Of a DNA stretch of 64,000 nt, positions 55,240 through 63,161 are shown piece after piece. Source of the DNA: FW021-bin31 sp964422465 (lineage in GTDB: Bacteria > Bacteroidota > Bacteroidia > Chitinophagales > Chitinophagaceae); NCBI GenBank assembly GCA_964422465.1, contig CAYRBD010000004.1:1-64000 (forward strand). The letters run 5' to 3'. The notes below the pieces were generated by a model. It was not told the origin of the DNA, did no database searches, and worked only from the letters and a program-made list of their open reading frames with translations. Every line of letters starts with the position of its first letter. Positions within the stretch are counted from its first letter, which is position 1. The translations under genes were made by a program, and so were the position numbers.

Positions 55240-55806
55240 TTATACGGTCAAAATCTGCTTTTCTTTGGCAGCCATAAACTGATCTATTTTTGCTACAAAG
55301 GAATCCGTCACATTTTGAATATCCCCTTCTGCCCCTTTGGCTTCATCTTCACTCAGGTTGTCTTCCTTTTGCAATTTTTTGACCTTATCCATGGCATCGC
55401 GTCTTTCGTTTCTGATAGATACTTTTGCTTGTTCGGCTTCTGCGTTTGCCTTTTTAACCAAATCCTTACGATGCTCTTCGGTCATAGGAGGCATGAAAAG
55501 GCGAATCTGATGTCCGTCATTTTGAGGGGTAATACCAATATTTGCAGCGAGAATGGCCTTTTCCACCTCTTGCAGCATGTTTTTTTCCCACGGTTGGACA
55601 GATAACGTGCGGGCGTCCACTACGTTGACATTGGCCACTTGTTGGATGGGGGTGGGGTTCCCATAATAATTCACCAAGATACCGTCAAGAAGGTCTGGCG
55701 AAACCTTTCCGGCTCTTATCTTGGTCAATCCTGACTGGAAATGTTCAATTGTTTTTTCCATCCCGGCCCTGGCGGCCTTCAAAATGTTTGAGATGTCGTC
55801 CTGCAT
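55240..55806 (-). CDS. frr: Ribosome recycling factor
   Basis: 188 residues, full length. Signature features: N-terminal AARAGMEKTIEHFQSGLTKIRAG, the hinge VNYYGNPTPIQQVANVNVVDART and the C-terminal RRDAMDKVKKLQKEDNLSEDEAK helix. With EF-G it splits post-termination ribosomes. pyrH, its frequent upstream neighbour, is absent; instead a transketolase half is divergent. Confidence 0.97.
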   Translation of the reverse strand: MQDDISNILKAARAGMEKTIEHFQSGLTKIRAGKVSPDLLDGILVNYYGNPTPIQQVANVNVVDARTLSVQPWEKNMLQEVEKAILAANIGITPQNDGHQIRLFMPPMTEEHRKDLVKKANAEAEQAKVSIRNERRDAMDKVKKLQKEDNLSEDEAKGAEGDIQNVTDSFVAKIDQFMAAKEKQILTV

Positions 55807-55897
55807 GGCTTAAATATTTGAAAAAGGTGTTGCAAAGCTATGAAAGTGTACGCGAAGCGGGAAATATTATTTACTCGAAATTTTCGATTTTTTGCCG

Positions 55898-55905
55898 TAG
55901 GTTTG
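55898..55905 (+). promoter_or_regulatory. Putative -7 element of the transketolase gene
   Basis: TAGGTTTG matches TAnnTTTG and ends 17 nt before ATG 55923. No good -33 element. Confidence 0.4.
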
Positions 55906-55922
55906 GCCCAAATTTGAGATTT

Positions 55923-56759
55923 ATGGAATCATTACAAGATATTGCAACGCAAATCAGGAGAGACAGTGTAAGAATGGTATATGAAGTGCAATCCGGCCAC
56001 CCGGGCGGTTCTTTGGGGTGTGCAGACTACTTCACGGCCCTGTATTTCAAGGTTATGAAACACAATAAGAACTTTGATATGGATGCCAAAGATGAGGATG
56101 TTTTTGTACTTTCCAATGGCCACATTTCCCCGGTTTATTACAGCACACTGGCCCGCAGCGGATACTTTCCTATCCAGGAATTGACAACTTTTCGTCAGAT
56201 TGATTCCCGGCTACAGGGGCATCCCGCCACTGCTGAGCATCTGCCGGGCATTCGCATTGCCACCGGTTCTCTGGGACAGGGTATGAGCGTAGCCATAGGC
56301 GCCGCGTTAACCAAAAAACTGAACAAGGATGATCATCTGGTATATTCCCTTCATGGTGATGGGGAACTAGAAGAAGGACAGATCTGGGAGGCCGTTACCT
56401 TTGCCGCTCACCATAAAGTGGACAATCTCATCTCTACCATTGACCGGAATGATGCGCAGATTGACGGCACCACAACGGAAGTCGCCGGGCTCGGAGATGT
56501 GGGCAAAAAGTTTGAAGCCTTTGGATGGAGAGTGCTTCAATTGCCGGAAGGGAATAACATTGAGAAAATTATTGCTAAATTAGAAGAAGCAAAATCCCTG
56601 ACTGGTAAAGGACAGCCTGTCGCTATTATCATGCATACCGCCATGGGCAAGGGGGTGGACTATATGGAGGGAAATTACAAATGGCATGGCGTGGCTCCCA
56701 ACAAAGAACAATTTGATAGCGCGATGGCTCAACTACCGGAAACATTGGGTGATTATTGA
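55923..56759 (+). CDS. Transketolase, N-terminal (ThDP-binding) subunit
   Basis: 278 residues from ATG 55923 (MESLQDIATQIRRDSVRMVYEVQSGHPGG). It covers only the pyrophosphate-binding half of transketolase: GHPGGSLG, HGDGELEEGQIWEA (start of the ThDP motif) with the closing Asn in IDRNDAQIDG, and LPGIRIATGSLGQG. Split transketolases are common in Bacteroidota and archaea, normally with the pyrimidine-binding half immediately downstream. Here the next gene is a convergent DagK, so the partner must be elsewhere. It is used in the pentose phosphate pathway. Confidence 0.92.
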   Translation: MESLQDIATQIRRDSVRMVYEVQSGHPGGSLGCADYFTALYFKVMKHNKNFDMDAKDEDVFVLSNGHISPVYYSTLARSGYFPIQELTTFRQIDSRLQGHPATAEHLPGIRIATGSLGQGMSVAIGAALTKKLNKDDHLVYSLHGDGELEEGQIWEAVTFAAHHKVDNLISTIDRNDAQIDGTTTEVAGLGDVGKKFEAFGWRVLQLPEGNNIEKIIAKLEEAKSLTGKGQPVAIIMHTAMGKGVDYMEGNYKWHGVAPNKEQFDSAMAQLPETLGDY

Positions 56760-56776
56760 TGCCGGTTCCGGGAACA

Positions 56777-57157
56777 TTAAAATAACGCAATGATTCCCGG
56801 CAAAAATATAATAAGACCGACAAGGGCTGCCACGATGGCCGTAATCAACACGGCACCGGCCGCCAAATCTTTAATATATCTTACTTTTTCGTGCTGCTCC
56901 GGAGCCAGGTAATCCATCATCTTCTCAATGCAGGTATTAAAAGCTTCCGCACTGATGACCATGCCTATCACCAGAAGTATTGCCGTCCATTGCGTTCTCG
57001 AAATATTTAGGAAGAAGCCTAAAATTACCGCTAAAAGGGCTGCTGCACAATGAATCCAGAGATTGTGCTCCGTCTTAAAAAACTGCATTAACCCTTTACA
57101 GGCATAGCCAAAGCTCTGCAATCGTTTTTTTAAGGAAAAAGGTTGTCTGGACTCCAT
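56777..57157 (-). CDS. Diacylglycerol/undecaprenol kinase family (DagK) protein
   Basis: 126 residues from ATG 57157 (MESRQPFSLKKRLQSFGYA); a frame start at 57250 would overlap hemL. Three membrane helices, and the family core EAFNTCIEKMMDYLAPEQHEKVRYIKDLAAGAVLI with the catalytic E and K and the conserved Asp-Leu-Ala-Ala-Gly. It phosphorylates diacylglycerol or undecaprenol in the inner membrane. It lies 28 bp after the hemL stop and may be co-transcribed with the heme operon. Confidence 0.9.
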   Translation of the reverse strand: MESRQPFSLKKRLQSFGYACKGLMQFFKTEHNLWIHCAAALLAVILGFFLNISRTQWTAILLVIGMVISAEAFNTCIEKMMDYLAPEQHEKVRYIKDLAAGAVLITAIVAALVGLIIFLPGIIALF

Positions 57158-57185
57158 CTTATAAAAATAGGCTTTATCGGGTACC

Positions 57186-58481
57186 TTATGATTCTTGAAT
57201 GGCGGCTGCCACTTTTTTTGCTGTTTCAATGGTTTTATCAAGGTCTTCATAGGTTAAGGCATTGGAGAGAAACCAAGTTTCAAAAGGAGAGGGAGGTAAA
57301 TAAATTCCGGCTCCCAGCATCCCATGAAAAAAAGACTTGAATAGTTCATTATTGGCACCGGAAGCAGCTGCAAAATCCGTGATGGGGTATTCTGTAAAGA
57401 AGATGCTCATCATGGACCGGCAATGGTTGATCTGGTTCAGTATGCCTTGTCCGCCAATAGCTTCTTTCAGGCCTTTGGTCAGATAAACTGTTTTATCTTC
57501 CAGTTCTTTATAGATTTCAGGGTGAGCGGACAGGATGCTCAGGGTGGTATATCCTGCAGCCATTGCCAGGGGGTTGCCGCTTAATGTGCCTGCCTGATAA
57601 ACTTTCCCTACCGGGGCAATTTGTTCCATAATTTGTTTTGGCCCTGCAAAAGCGCCTACCGGCAGGCCGCCCCCAATAATTTTTCCGAAGGTAACCAGGT
57701 CGGCCCGTACGTCTAAATAGGCCTGAGCTCCCCCGGGAGCCAGTCGAAAACCGGTCATCACTTCATCAAAGATCAGGAGTATCCCTTTCTCATCACAGAT
57801 TTTTCTTAACCCTTCCAGAAACCCCTCCTTCGGCAGTACGCACCCCATGTTTCCGGCTACAGGCTCTACGATAATTGCCGCGATTTCATCGGGATGCGAT
57901 TCTACCAGTTCCTCTACTTTGGTAAGGTTGTTATAAGGCGCAGTAAGTGTATCTTCAGCAACAGTTGCCGGTACGCCCGGCACTTCCTGGATTCCCAGCG
58001 TGGCTACCCCGCTGCCTGCGCTTACCAGAAAAGGGTCTGCATGGCCGTGATAGCAGCCTTCAAACTTAATAAACTTATTTCTGCCGGTATATCCCCTGGC
58101 CAGTCTGATGGCGCTCATGCAGGCTTCAGTACCCGAATTGACCATCCGGATCATTTCTACATTGGGAACCATTTTTTGGATTAACTCTGCCATTTTTAGT
58201 TCCTGTTCGGTAGGCGCTCCAAAGGAAGTTCCTTTTTCGGCAGCTTGCTTAATGGCCTCAATAACAGGCTCATAAGCGTGGCCAAGGATCAGAGGCCCCC
58301 AGGAATTGACATATTCTATAAATCGGTTTTCATCTGCATCGAAAAGATAAGCGCCCTTTGCCCTGGTAATAAACGGTGGAACGCCTCCAACCGATTGGTA
58401 TGCCCGGACCGGCGAGTTTACCCCTCCAGGGATTACGGCTTTGGATTTTTCAAAAAGTTTTTGGCTGTTGGATAAGGTCAT
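57186..58481 (-). CDS. hemL: Glutamate-1-semialdehyde 2,1-aminomutase
   Basis: 431 residues, class III PLP aminotransferase fold. PLP lysine in FGKIIGGGLPVGAFAG; family motifs PGGVNSPVRAYQSVGG, NSGTEACMSAIRLAR and CYHGHADPFLV are intact. It makes 5-aminolevulinate, the second step of the C5 pathway started by HemA. It is the last heme gene of the operon; hemB is 32 bp upstream. Confidence 0.97.
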   Translation of the reverse strand: MTLSNSQKLFEKSKAVIPGGVNSPVRAYQSVGGVPPFITRAKGAYLFDADENRFIEYVNSWGPLILGHAYEPVIEAIKQAAEKGTSFGAPTEQELKMAELIQKMVPNVEMIRMVNSGTEACMSAIRLARGYTGRNKFIKFEGCYHGHADPFLVSAGSGVATLGIQEVPGVPATVAEDTLTAPYNNLTKVEELVESHPDEIAAIIVEPVAGNMGCVLPKEGFLEGLRKICDEKGILLIFDEVMTGFRLAPGGAQAYLDVRADLVTFGKIIGGGLPVGAFAGPKQIMEQIAPVGKVYQAGTLSGNPLAMAAGYTTLSILSAHPEIYKELEDKTVYLTKGLKEAIGGQGILNQINHCRSMMSIFFTEYPITDFAAASGANNELFKSFFHGMLGAGIYLPPSPFETWFLSNALTYEDLDKTIETAKKVAAAIQES

Positions 58482-58513
58482 AAAATTATTTTGTATTCAT
58501 CAGGATGTACAAT

Positions 58514-59515
58514 TCAAAAGTACAAAGATTTCCCATCGTTTAAAGAACGGGCAACTTCTTTTGCAAAATAAGTAAATATGAGGTCTGCCCCGGCCCGTTT
58601 GATTGCGGTTAGGCTTTCCAACATAGCCAGCTCTCCATCTATCCAGCCCTTCTCTGCTGCGGCCCTGATCATGGCATATTCCCCGCTTACCTGGTAGGCG
58701 CTGACGGGAATAGTTACCATATTTTTTACCTCCCGGATAATGTCCAGATAAGCCATTGCCGGCTTGATCATGACAATATCGGCTCCCTCGGTAAGGTCTT
58801 TTTTTACCTCGTTTATCGCTTCAAGACGATTGGCGGGGTTCATCTGGTAGGTCTTTTTATCCCCAAATCCGGGGGCGCTGTTCAGGGCGTCCCGAAAAGG
58901 CCCATAAAAGCAACTGGCATACTTCGCCGCATAACTTAAAATACCGACATCCGTATAACCTTCCTGTTCCAGCGCCTCCCGCAGACTCTTTACCCGGCCA
59001 TCCATCATATCACTGGGCGCCAAAAAGTCGGCCCCTGCTTTGGCGTGGGAGAGCCCCATTTTAACTAATGCTTCCACGGTTGCGTCATTTAAAATAGTTC
59101 CGGATGCTGAATCCACAATGCCATCATGCCCATATTCTGAATAGGGATCCAAAGCTACATCCGTCATGACCACCATTTCGGGCACGGCCTCTTTAATGGC
59201 TGTGACAGCCCGCTGCATAAGTCCGTTTGGATTCCATGCTTCTTTTCCAATGTTGTCTTTTAAAGCGGGATTAATTTTAACATACGTGTTTACTCCTTTT
59301 ATTCCAAGGCTCCAAAGTTCTTTTACTTCCTTTATGGTCTCCCCTAAAGAACGCCGGAAACAACCTGGCATGGAGGGGATTTCTTCAACCCGACCCTCTC
59401 CTTCGGTTATAAAAAGGGGTAAAATAAGGTCGTTGGGCGTCAATAGGGTTTCTGCCACTAGGGCTCTGATGGACTGCGTTTTTCTTAAGATGCGATTGCG
59501 GTGTTGTAAAAACAT
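58514..59515 (-). CDS. hemB: Delta-aminolevulinic acid dehydratase (porphobilinogen synthase)
   Basis: 333 residues from ATG 59515 (MFLQHRNRILRKTQSIRALV), chosen because the 63 bp further upstream encode a low-complexity tandem repeat. The two Schiff-base lysines are in LSYAAKYASCFYGPF and VMIKPAMAYLD. The metal region reads DVALDPYSEYGHDGI, lacking the Cys triad of zinc enzymes, so it should be the Mg-type. It condenses two ALA to porphobilinogen. An 8-bp tandem repeat occupies the space to hemF. Confidence 0.96.
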   Translation of the reverse strand: MFLQHRNRILRKTQSIRALVAETLLTPNDLILPLFITEGEGRVEEIPSMPGCFRRSLGETIKEVKELWSLGIKGVNTYVKINPALKDNIGKEAWNPNGLMQRAVTAIKEAVPEMVVMTDVALDPYSEYGHDGIVDSASGTILNDATVEALVKMGLSHAKAGADFLAPSDMMDGRVKSLREALEQEGYTDVGILSYAAKYASCFYGPFRDALNSAPGFGDKKTYQMNPANRLEAINEVKKDLTEGADIVMIKPAMAYLDIIREVKNMVTIPVSAYQVSGEYAMIRAAAEKGWIDGELAMLESLTAIKRAGADLIFTYFAKEVARSLNDGKSLYF

Positions 59516-59516
59516 G

Positions 59517-59556
59517 GTGTGGTTATAGGGTTGTGTGGTTAAATGGTTGTATGGTT
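59517..59556 (-). repeat. Five tandem 8-bp units directly upstream of hemB
   Basis: On the minus strand five consecutive octamers of the form AACCNNNN (AACCATAC, AACCATTT, AACCACAC, AACCCTAT, AACCACAC) end 1 bp before the hemB ATG. They occupy the entire leader and ribosome-binding region between hemF and hemB. Confidence 0.75.
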
Positions 59557-59568
59557 TGGGGGATGGGG

Positions 59569-60498
59569 CTAAATCCAATCAATCGGTTGTTGACAAACCT
59601 TCAATAATTTTTCTTCTTCGCTTCCTTTTTCCGGTTGATAGTTGTACTCAAATCTTACAGTTGGCGGCAGGCTCATCAAAATACTTTCTGTACGGCCCTT
59701 GGTTTTCAGGCCAAAGAGCGTTCCCCGGTCATGGATCAGGTTAAATTCTACATAACGACCTCTTCGGATTTCCTGCCAGTGTTTATTTTCTTTTTTCCAT
59801 TTTCTATTCTTTCTTTTTTCTACAAGGGGGAGATAGGCTTCAATGAAACAATTGCCGTTGGCCTGTTGAAAGGCAAATAATTTTTCTAAATCCATATCAG
59901 GCGAGGGCCGCAGGTAGTCATAAAATACGCCTCCAATGCCACGCGCTTCAAAGCCCCGATGGGTATTGTTGAAATAAAGATCGCATTGTTTCTTGTATTT
60001 AGGATATAAATCTTTCCCAAACGGAGTTATGGCTTTTCTTAGGGTCTGATGAAAATGCCGCGCATCCTCTTCAAACAAATAATAAGGAGTAAGATCCGCC
60101 CCTCCGCCAAACCATTGATCGGTAAGAGTGCCTTCTTTATTACTAAGTTCAAGATAACGCCAGTTGGCATGTACGGCAGGAACAAAGGGATTAAGGGGAT
60201 GAATAACCAGGCTCAGTCCACAGGCAAACCAGTTTTCACTTTGCATTCCTAATTGCTTTCTCATTTCATCTGTTACCTTTCCGTGAACAACCGAAGTGTT
60301 TACTCCTCCTTTTTCAAAGGTAGGGCCATTGATCATCACACGGGTGTTTCCTCCGCCTTCATTTCCTCCCGGCGTCCGTTGCCATTCTTCTACTAAAAAC
60401 TTAGTTCCGTCATTTACCTGTTCCAGTGCAGTACAAATATGGTCCTGTAAGTCCAGGATGTAATTTATCCAACGCTTGCGAAATTTGTTACCATTCAT
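59569..60498 (-). CDS. hemF: Coproporphyrinogen III oxidase, oxygen-dependent
   Basis: 309 residues, the O2-dependent type. Family motifs: EEWQRTPGGNEGGGNTRVM, NPFVPAVHANWRYLE, WFGGGADLTPYY, CDLYFNNTHRGFEARGIGG and GRYVEFNLIHDRGT FGL region are present. It converts coproporphyrinogen III to protoporphyrinogen IX using O2, implying aerobic heme synthesis. The start overlaps the hemE stop by 11 bp. Confidence 0.96.
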   Translation of the reverse strand: MNGNKFRKRWINYILDLQDHICTALEQVNDGTKFLVEEWQRTPGGNEGGGNTRVMINGPTFEKGGVNTSVVHGKVTDEMRKQLGMQSENWFACGLSLVIHPLNPFVPAVHANWRYLELSNKEGTLTDQWFGGGADLTPYYLFEEDARHFHQTLRKAITPFGKDLYPKYKKQCDLYFNNTHRGFEARGIGGVFYDYLRPSPDMDLEKLFAFQQANGNCFIEAYLPLVEKRKNRKWKKENKHWQEIRRGRYVEFNLIHDRGTLFGLKTKGRTESILMSLPPTVRFEYNYQPEKGSEEEKLLKVCQQPIDWI

Positions 60499-61519
60499 AG
60501 TTCTTTACCTCTTCTATAAAAGCCTTTGCATGATCTACCGGTACATTTGGTAATATACCATGTCCAAGGTTGGCAATGTATTTGTCCTTTCCAAAGGCCG
60601 TTAACATTTTTTGTACTTCTTTTTTTAATTGAGGAATAGGAGCAAACAATTTGGCCGGGTCCAGGTTTCCCTGAAGCGTGACTTCTCCGCCGGCAAACTT
60701 CCTGGCCTGTCCGGCAGGAATATTCCAATCAATACTTATGCCCTGTACGCCAGTTTGAGCAATCTCTTTTAGACTGTGCCAGGCTCCTTTCGCAAAAATA
60801 ATAACCGGCGTTTCTTTATTCAGGGTTCCCACTATTTGTTTCAGATATGGCAGCGCAAAGATTTCAAAATCCTGTTTCCCCAGCAGGCCTGCCCAACTGT
60901 CGAACAATTGGATTACATTGACACCGGCGCTAATTTGAGCTTTGAGATACACAATGGTACTTTGGGTTATCATCTCCAAAAGGTGGTGGGCCAGTTCTGG
61001 CTGCCGGTAGCAAAAGGCTTTGGCCGCTGAAAAATTTTTGGAACCACAGCCTTCAATCATGTAGCATAATATCGTCCAGGGGGCGCCGGCAAAACCAATT
61101 AAGGGCACCCGGCCCTGTAATTCTTGCTTCACAAGATGGATCGCCTCGAAAACATAATGTAACCGGTCCTGAATGTCAGGGACACCTATCCGTTGCAAAT
61201 CTTTTTCTCCCCTGACCGGCACCGACAAAACGGGCCCCTTATCCGGTACAAGTTGTACTTCCATCCCCATAGCCATTGGAATCACAAGGATATCGGAAAA
61301 TAAAATGGCTGCATCTACGCCAATAATATCTACCGGTTGCAAGGTGATTTCACAGGCCAGTTCCGGGGTTTGTATCCGCTCAAGGAAAGAATATTTTTCC
61401 CGTAGTCTTCTGTATTCCGGAAGATAACGTCCGGCCTGCCGCATCATCCATACGGGGGGGCGGCTGTTTTTTTGGCCTTTCAACGCCCGGAGTAATAGAT
61501 CATTTTTCAGCAGGTACAT
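60488..61519 (-). CDS. hemE: Uroporphyrinogen decarboxylase
   Basis: 343 residues, full length. N-terminal signature PPVWMMRQAGRYLPEYR with catalytic Arg; the second signature GFAGAPWTILCYMIEG; LFDSWAG and GNLDPAKLFAP. It removes four carboxyl groups from uroporphyrinogen III. It overlaps both hemD (20 bp) and hemF (11 bp), indicating one polycistronic message. Confidence 0.97.
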   Translation of the reverse strand: MYLLKNDLLLRALKGQKNSRPPVWMMRQAGRYLPEYRRLREKYSFLERIQTPELACEITLQPVDIIGVDAAILFSDILVIPMAMGMEVQLVPDKGPVLSVPVRGEKDLQRIGVPDIQDRLHYVFEAIHLVKQELQGRVPLIGFAGAPWTILCYMIEGCGSKNFSAAKAFCYRQPELAHHLLEMITQSTIVYLKAQISAGVNVIQLFDSWAGLLGKQDFEIFALPYLKQIVGTLNKETPVIIFAKGAWHSLKEIAQTGVQGISIDWNIPAGQARKFAGGEVTLQGNLDPAKLFAPIPQLKKEVQKMLTAFGKDKYIANLGHGILPNVPVDHAKAFIEEVKNYEW

Positions 61520-62231
61520 GTGATGTTTTAAAATAATTAAAAAGGAGTTGGAGCAATTGCAGGGTATTCGTTCTTTTGCTAATAAATACAGGATTTGTTA
61601 TTTTGCTCTTTAACGCTTCGGCCGTTGTCTTTCCAATAGCAAAACAGGGCTTAGCCGGCTTAAGGGTATTGATCGAAAAGAAACTTTCCACCGCGCTGGG
61701 ACTGTAAAAAAGATAAGCCCGGTAAGTATCCGTTATTTGTTGCGGGCTTGCAACTGTTTTGTAAATAGCCCATTCTTTATAAGGGATTTGAGAATCGTTC
61801 ATAAAATCGGGAAGCAGGTTTCTGCGTTTATCTCCACAAAAAAAATGAAGAGCAGAACCAGACTTTCGTTTGGCTATATAGGGGATTAGTTCTTCAGCAT
61901 AATCTGCGGCACCCATAATCCTTTCGGGAGGGATATACTCCAATAGAGCGTCACGCGTAGCGCCGGCAATACAATAAAACGTCCATTTATTAATTGCATC
62001 TTCAGGAAGGGACCCCAGGTAGTTTTTAAAGGCAAGCCGGACTGCATTTTTGCTTGTAAAAAGAAGTTGGCAATCCGGATTATTTAGTTGAGAAAGGACG
62101 GAGGCTTGCAACTCTTCATCAATAACAGGAACAGGATGAATAAAATTTTGATCTTTAATCTTTATCCCTTCCTGCAAGGCCATTTGATGATAGGGCTTTT
62201 CCAGTTCTCGTGTACAAAATACTTCTACCAT
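61500..62231 (-). CDS. hemD: Uroporphyrinogen-III synthase
   Basis: 243 residues. The family is poorly conserved, but the two-domain layout fits: LLFTSKNAVRLAF in the first domain, RAYLFYSPSAVESFFSINTL and CFAIGKTTAEALKSK in the second; those are the most recognisable HemD segments. It closes hydroxymethylbilane with inversion of ring D. Its position between hemC (3 bp away) and hemE (20-bp overlap) makes the call secure. Confidence 0.9.
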   Translation of the reverse strand: MVEVFCTRELEKPYHQMALQEGIKIKDQNFIHPVPVIDEELQASVLSQLNNPDCQLLFTSKNAVRLAFKNYLGSLPEDAINKWTFYCIAGATRDALLEYIPPERIMGAADYAEELIPYIAKRKSGSALHFFCGDKRRNLLPDFMNDSQIPYKEWAIYKTVASPQQITDTYRAYLFYSPSAVESFFSINTLKPAKPCFAIGKTTAEALKSKITNPVFISKRTNTLQLLQLLFNYFKTSHVPAEK

Positions 62232-62234
62232 TCT

Positions 62235-63155
62235 TTAACCCCCTTCCGTTAATTGATCAATTATTCTTCTTCCGCCTTTACTTAATATTTCTCTCCCTGC
62301 TTTTATTCCTAAATTGGCAGCATTCTTCAGAATTAATTTTTTAGTAATAGAAGCTTTCTCCTTTCCATCAGGGGTTAATACATTTCCCTCAAATAGGATA
62401 TTGTTTCCTTCTATACGGGCAAGGGCGCTGATGGGCGTAGCACATCCTCCCATGAGTGTTCGTAAAAAGTCGCGCTCTATGCGAACGCATAAAGCCGTAT
62501 TTTCATCATTCATTGGCGTACAGGCTTCCAAAGATTCGCGGTCTTCTTTATTGCAAACCACCAAAATAGCGCCCTGGGCCGGCGCGGATAACATCCAGTC
62601 CAGTGGAATGAACCGTTCCGGCAGAAGACCGATACGGGTCAGACCCGCTTCTGCAAACAAGGCGCCATCCCAGTCATTCTCCTGTAGTTTGCGCAACCGT
62701 GTATTTACATTTCCCCTCAAACCTGTAATAACGCTATTCGAATAGCGATGCAGCCATTGTGCTTTGCGGCGTACGCTTCCGGTAGCAATGACGCAACGCA
62801 CAAAAGGGTTATTTAGGAAGGTTGCAGATTGCTTATAGAGCAACAAATCCCTTACCGGCCCACGTTTCAATACAGCCGCCTGAGTAAGACCTCTGGCCAG
62901 CGTAGTAGGTACATCTTTCATGGAGTGCACTGCAATATCTACTTTTTTAGTTAACACGGCAGCATCCAGATAGCGTGTGAATATCCCTTCTACATTCATC
63001 TCATACAAGGGGGTTTGTAAATCCAAATCTCCCTCACTTTTTATGGGGACGATTGATGTTTGATAACCGTTTTGCTGAAGTGTATGCGCTACTTGTGTAG
63101 CCTGCCAGACAGCCAGCCGGCTGCTCCTGGTTCCTATCCTGATCTCCTTCTTCAT
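62235..63155 (-). CDS. hemC: Hydroxymethylbilane synthase (porphobilinogen deaminase)
   Basis: 306 residues. IGTRSSRLAVWQATQVA at the N-terminus; catalytic Asp region VDIAVHSMKDVPT; ATGSVRRKAQWLH; and the dipyrromethane-cofactor Cys in LMGGCATPISA. It polymerises four porphobilinogens. It starts 6 bp after the hemA stop. Confidence 0.97.
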   Translation of the reverse strand: MKKEIRIGTRSSRLAVWQATQVAHTLQQNGYQTSIVPIKSEGDLDLQTPLYEMNVEGIFTRYLDAAVLTKKVDIAVHSMKDVPTTLARGLTQAAVLKRGPVRDLLLYKQSATFLNNPFVRCVIATGSVRRKAQWLHRYSNSVITGLRGNVNTRLRKLQENDWDGALFAEAGLTRIGLLPERFIPLDWMLSAPAQGAILVVCNKEDRESLEACTPMNDENTALCVRIERDFLRTLMGGCATPISALARIEGNNILFEGNVLTPDGKEKASITKKLILKNAANLGIKAGREILSKGGRRIIDQLTEGG

Positions 63156-63161
63156 TCCCTG

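Noticed and set aside
56768..56800. Imperfect hairpin (CCGGGAACATT / AATGATTCCCGG) between transketolase and dagK stops as terminator
   Set aside because: One arm lies inside the dagK coding end, there is a bulge and no T-tract; it may be coincidental.
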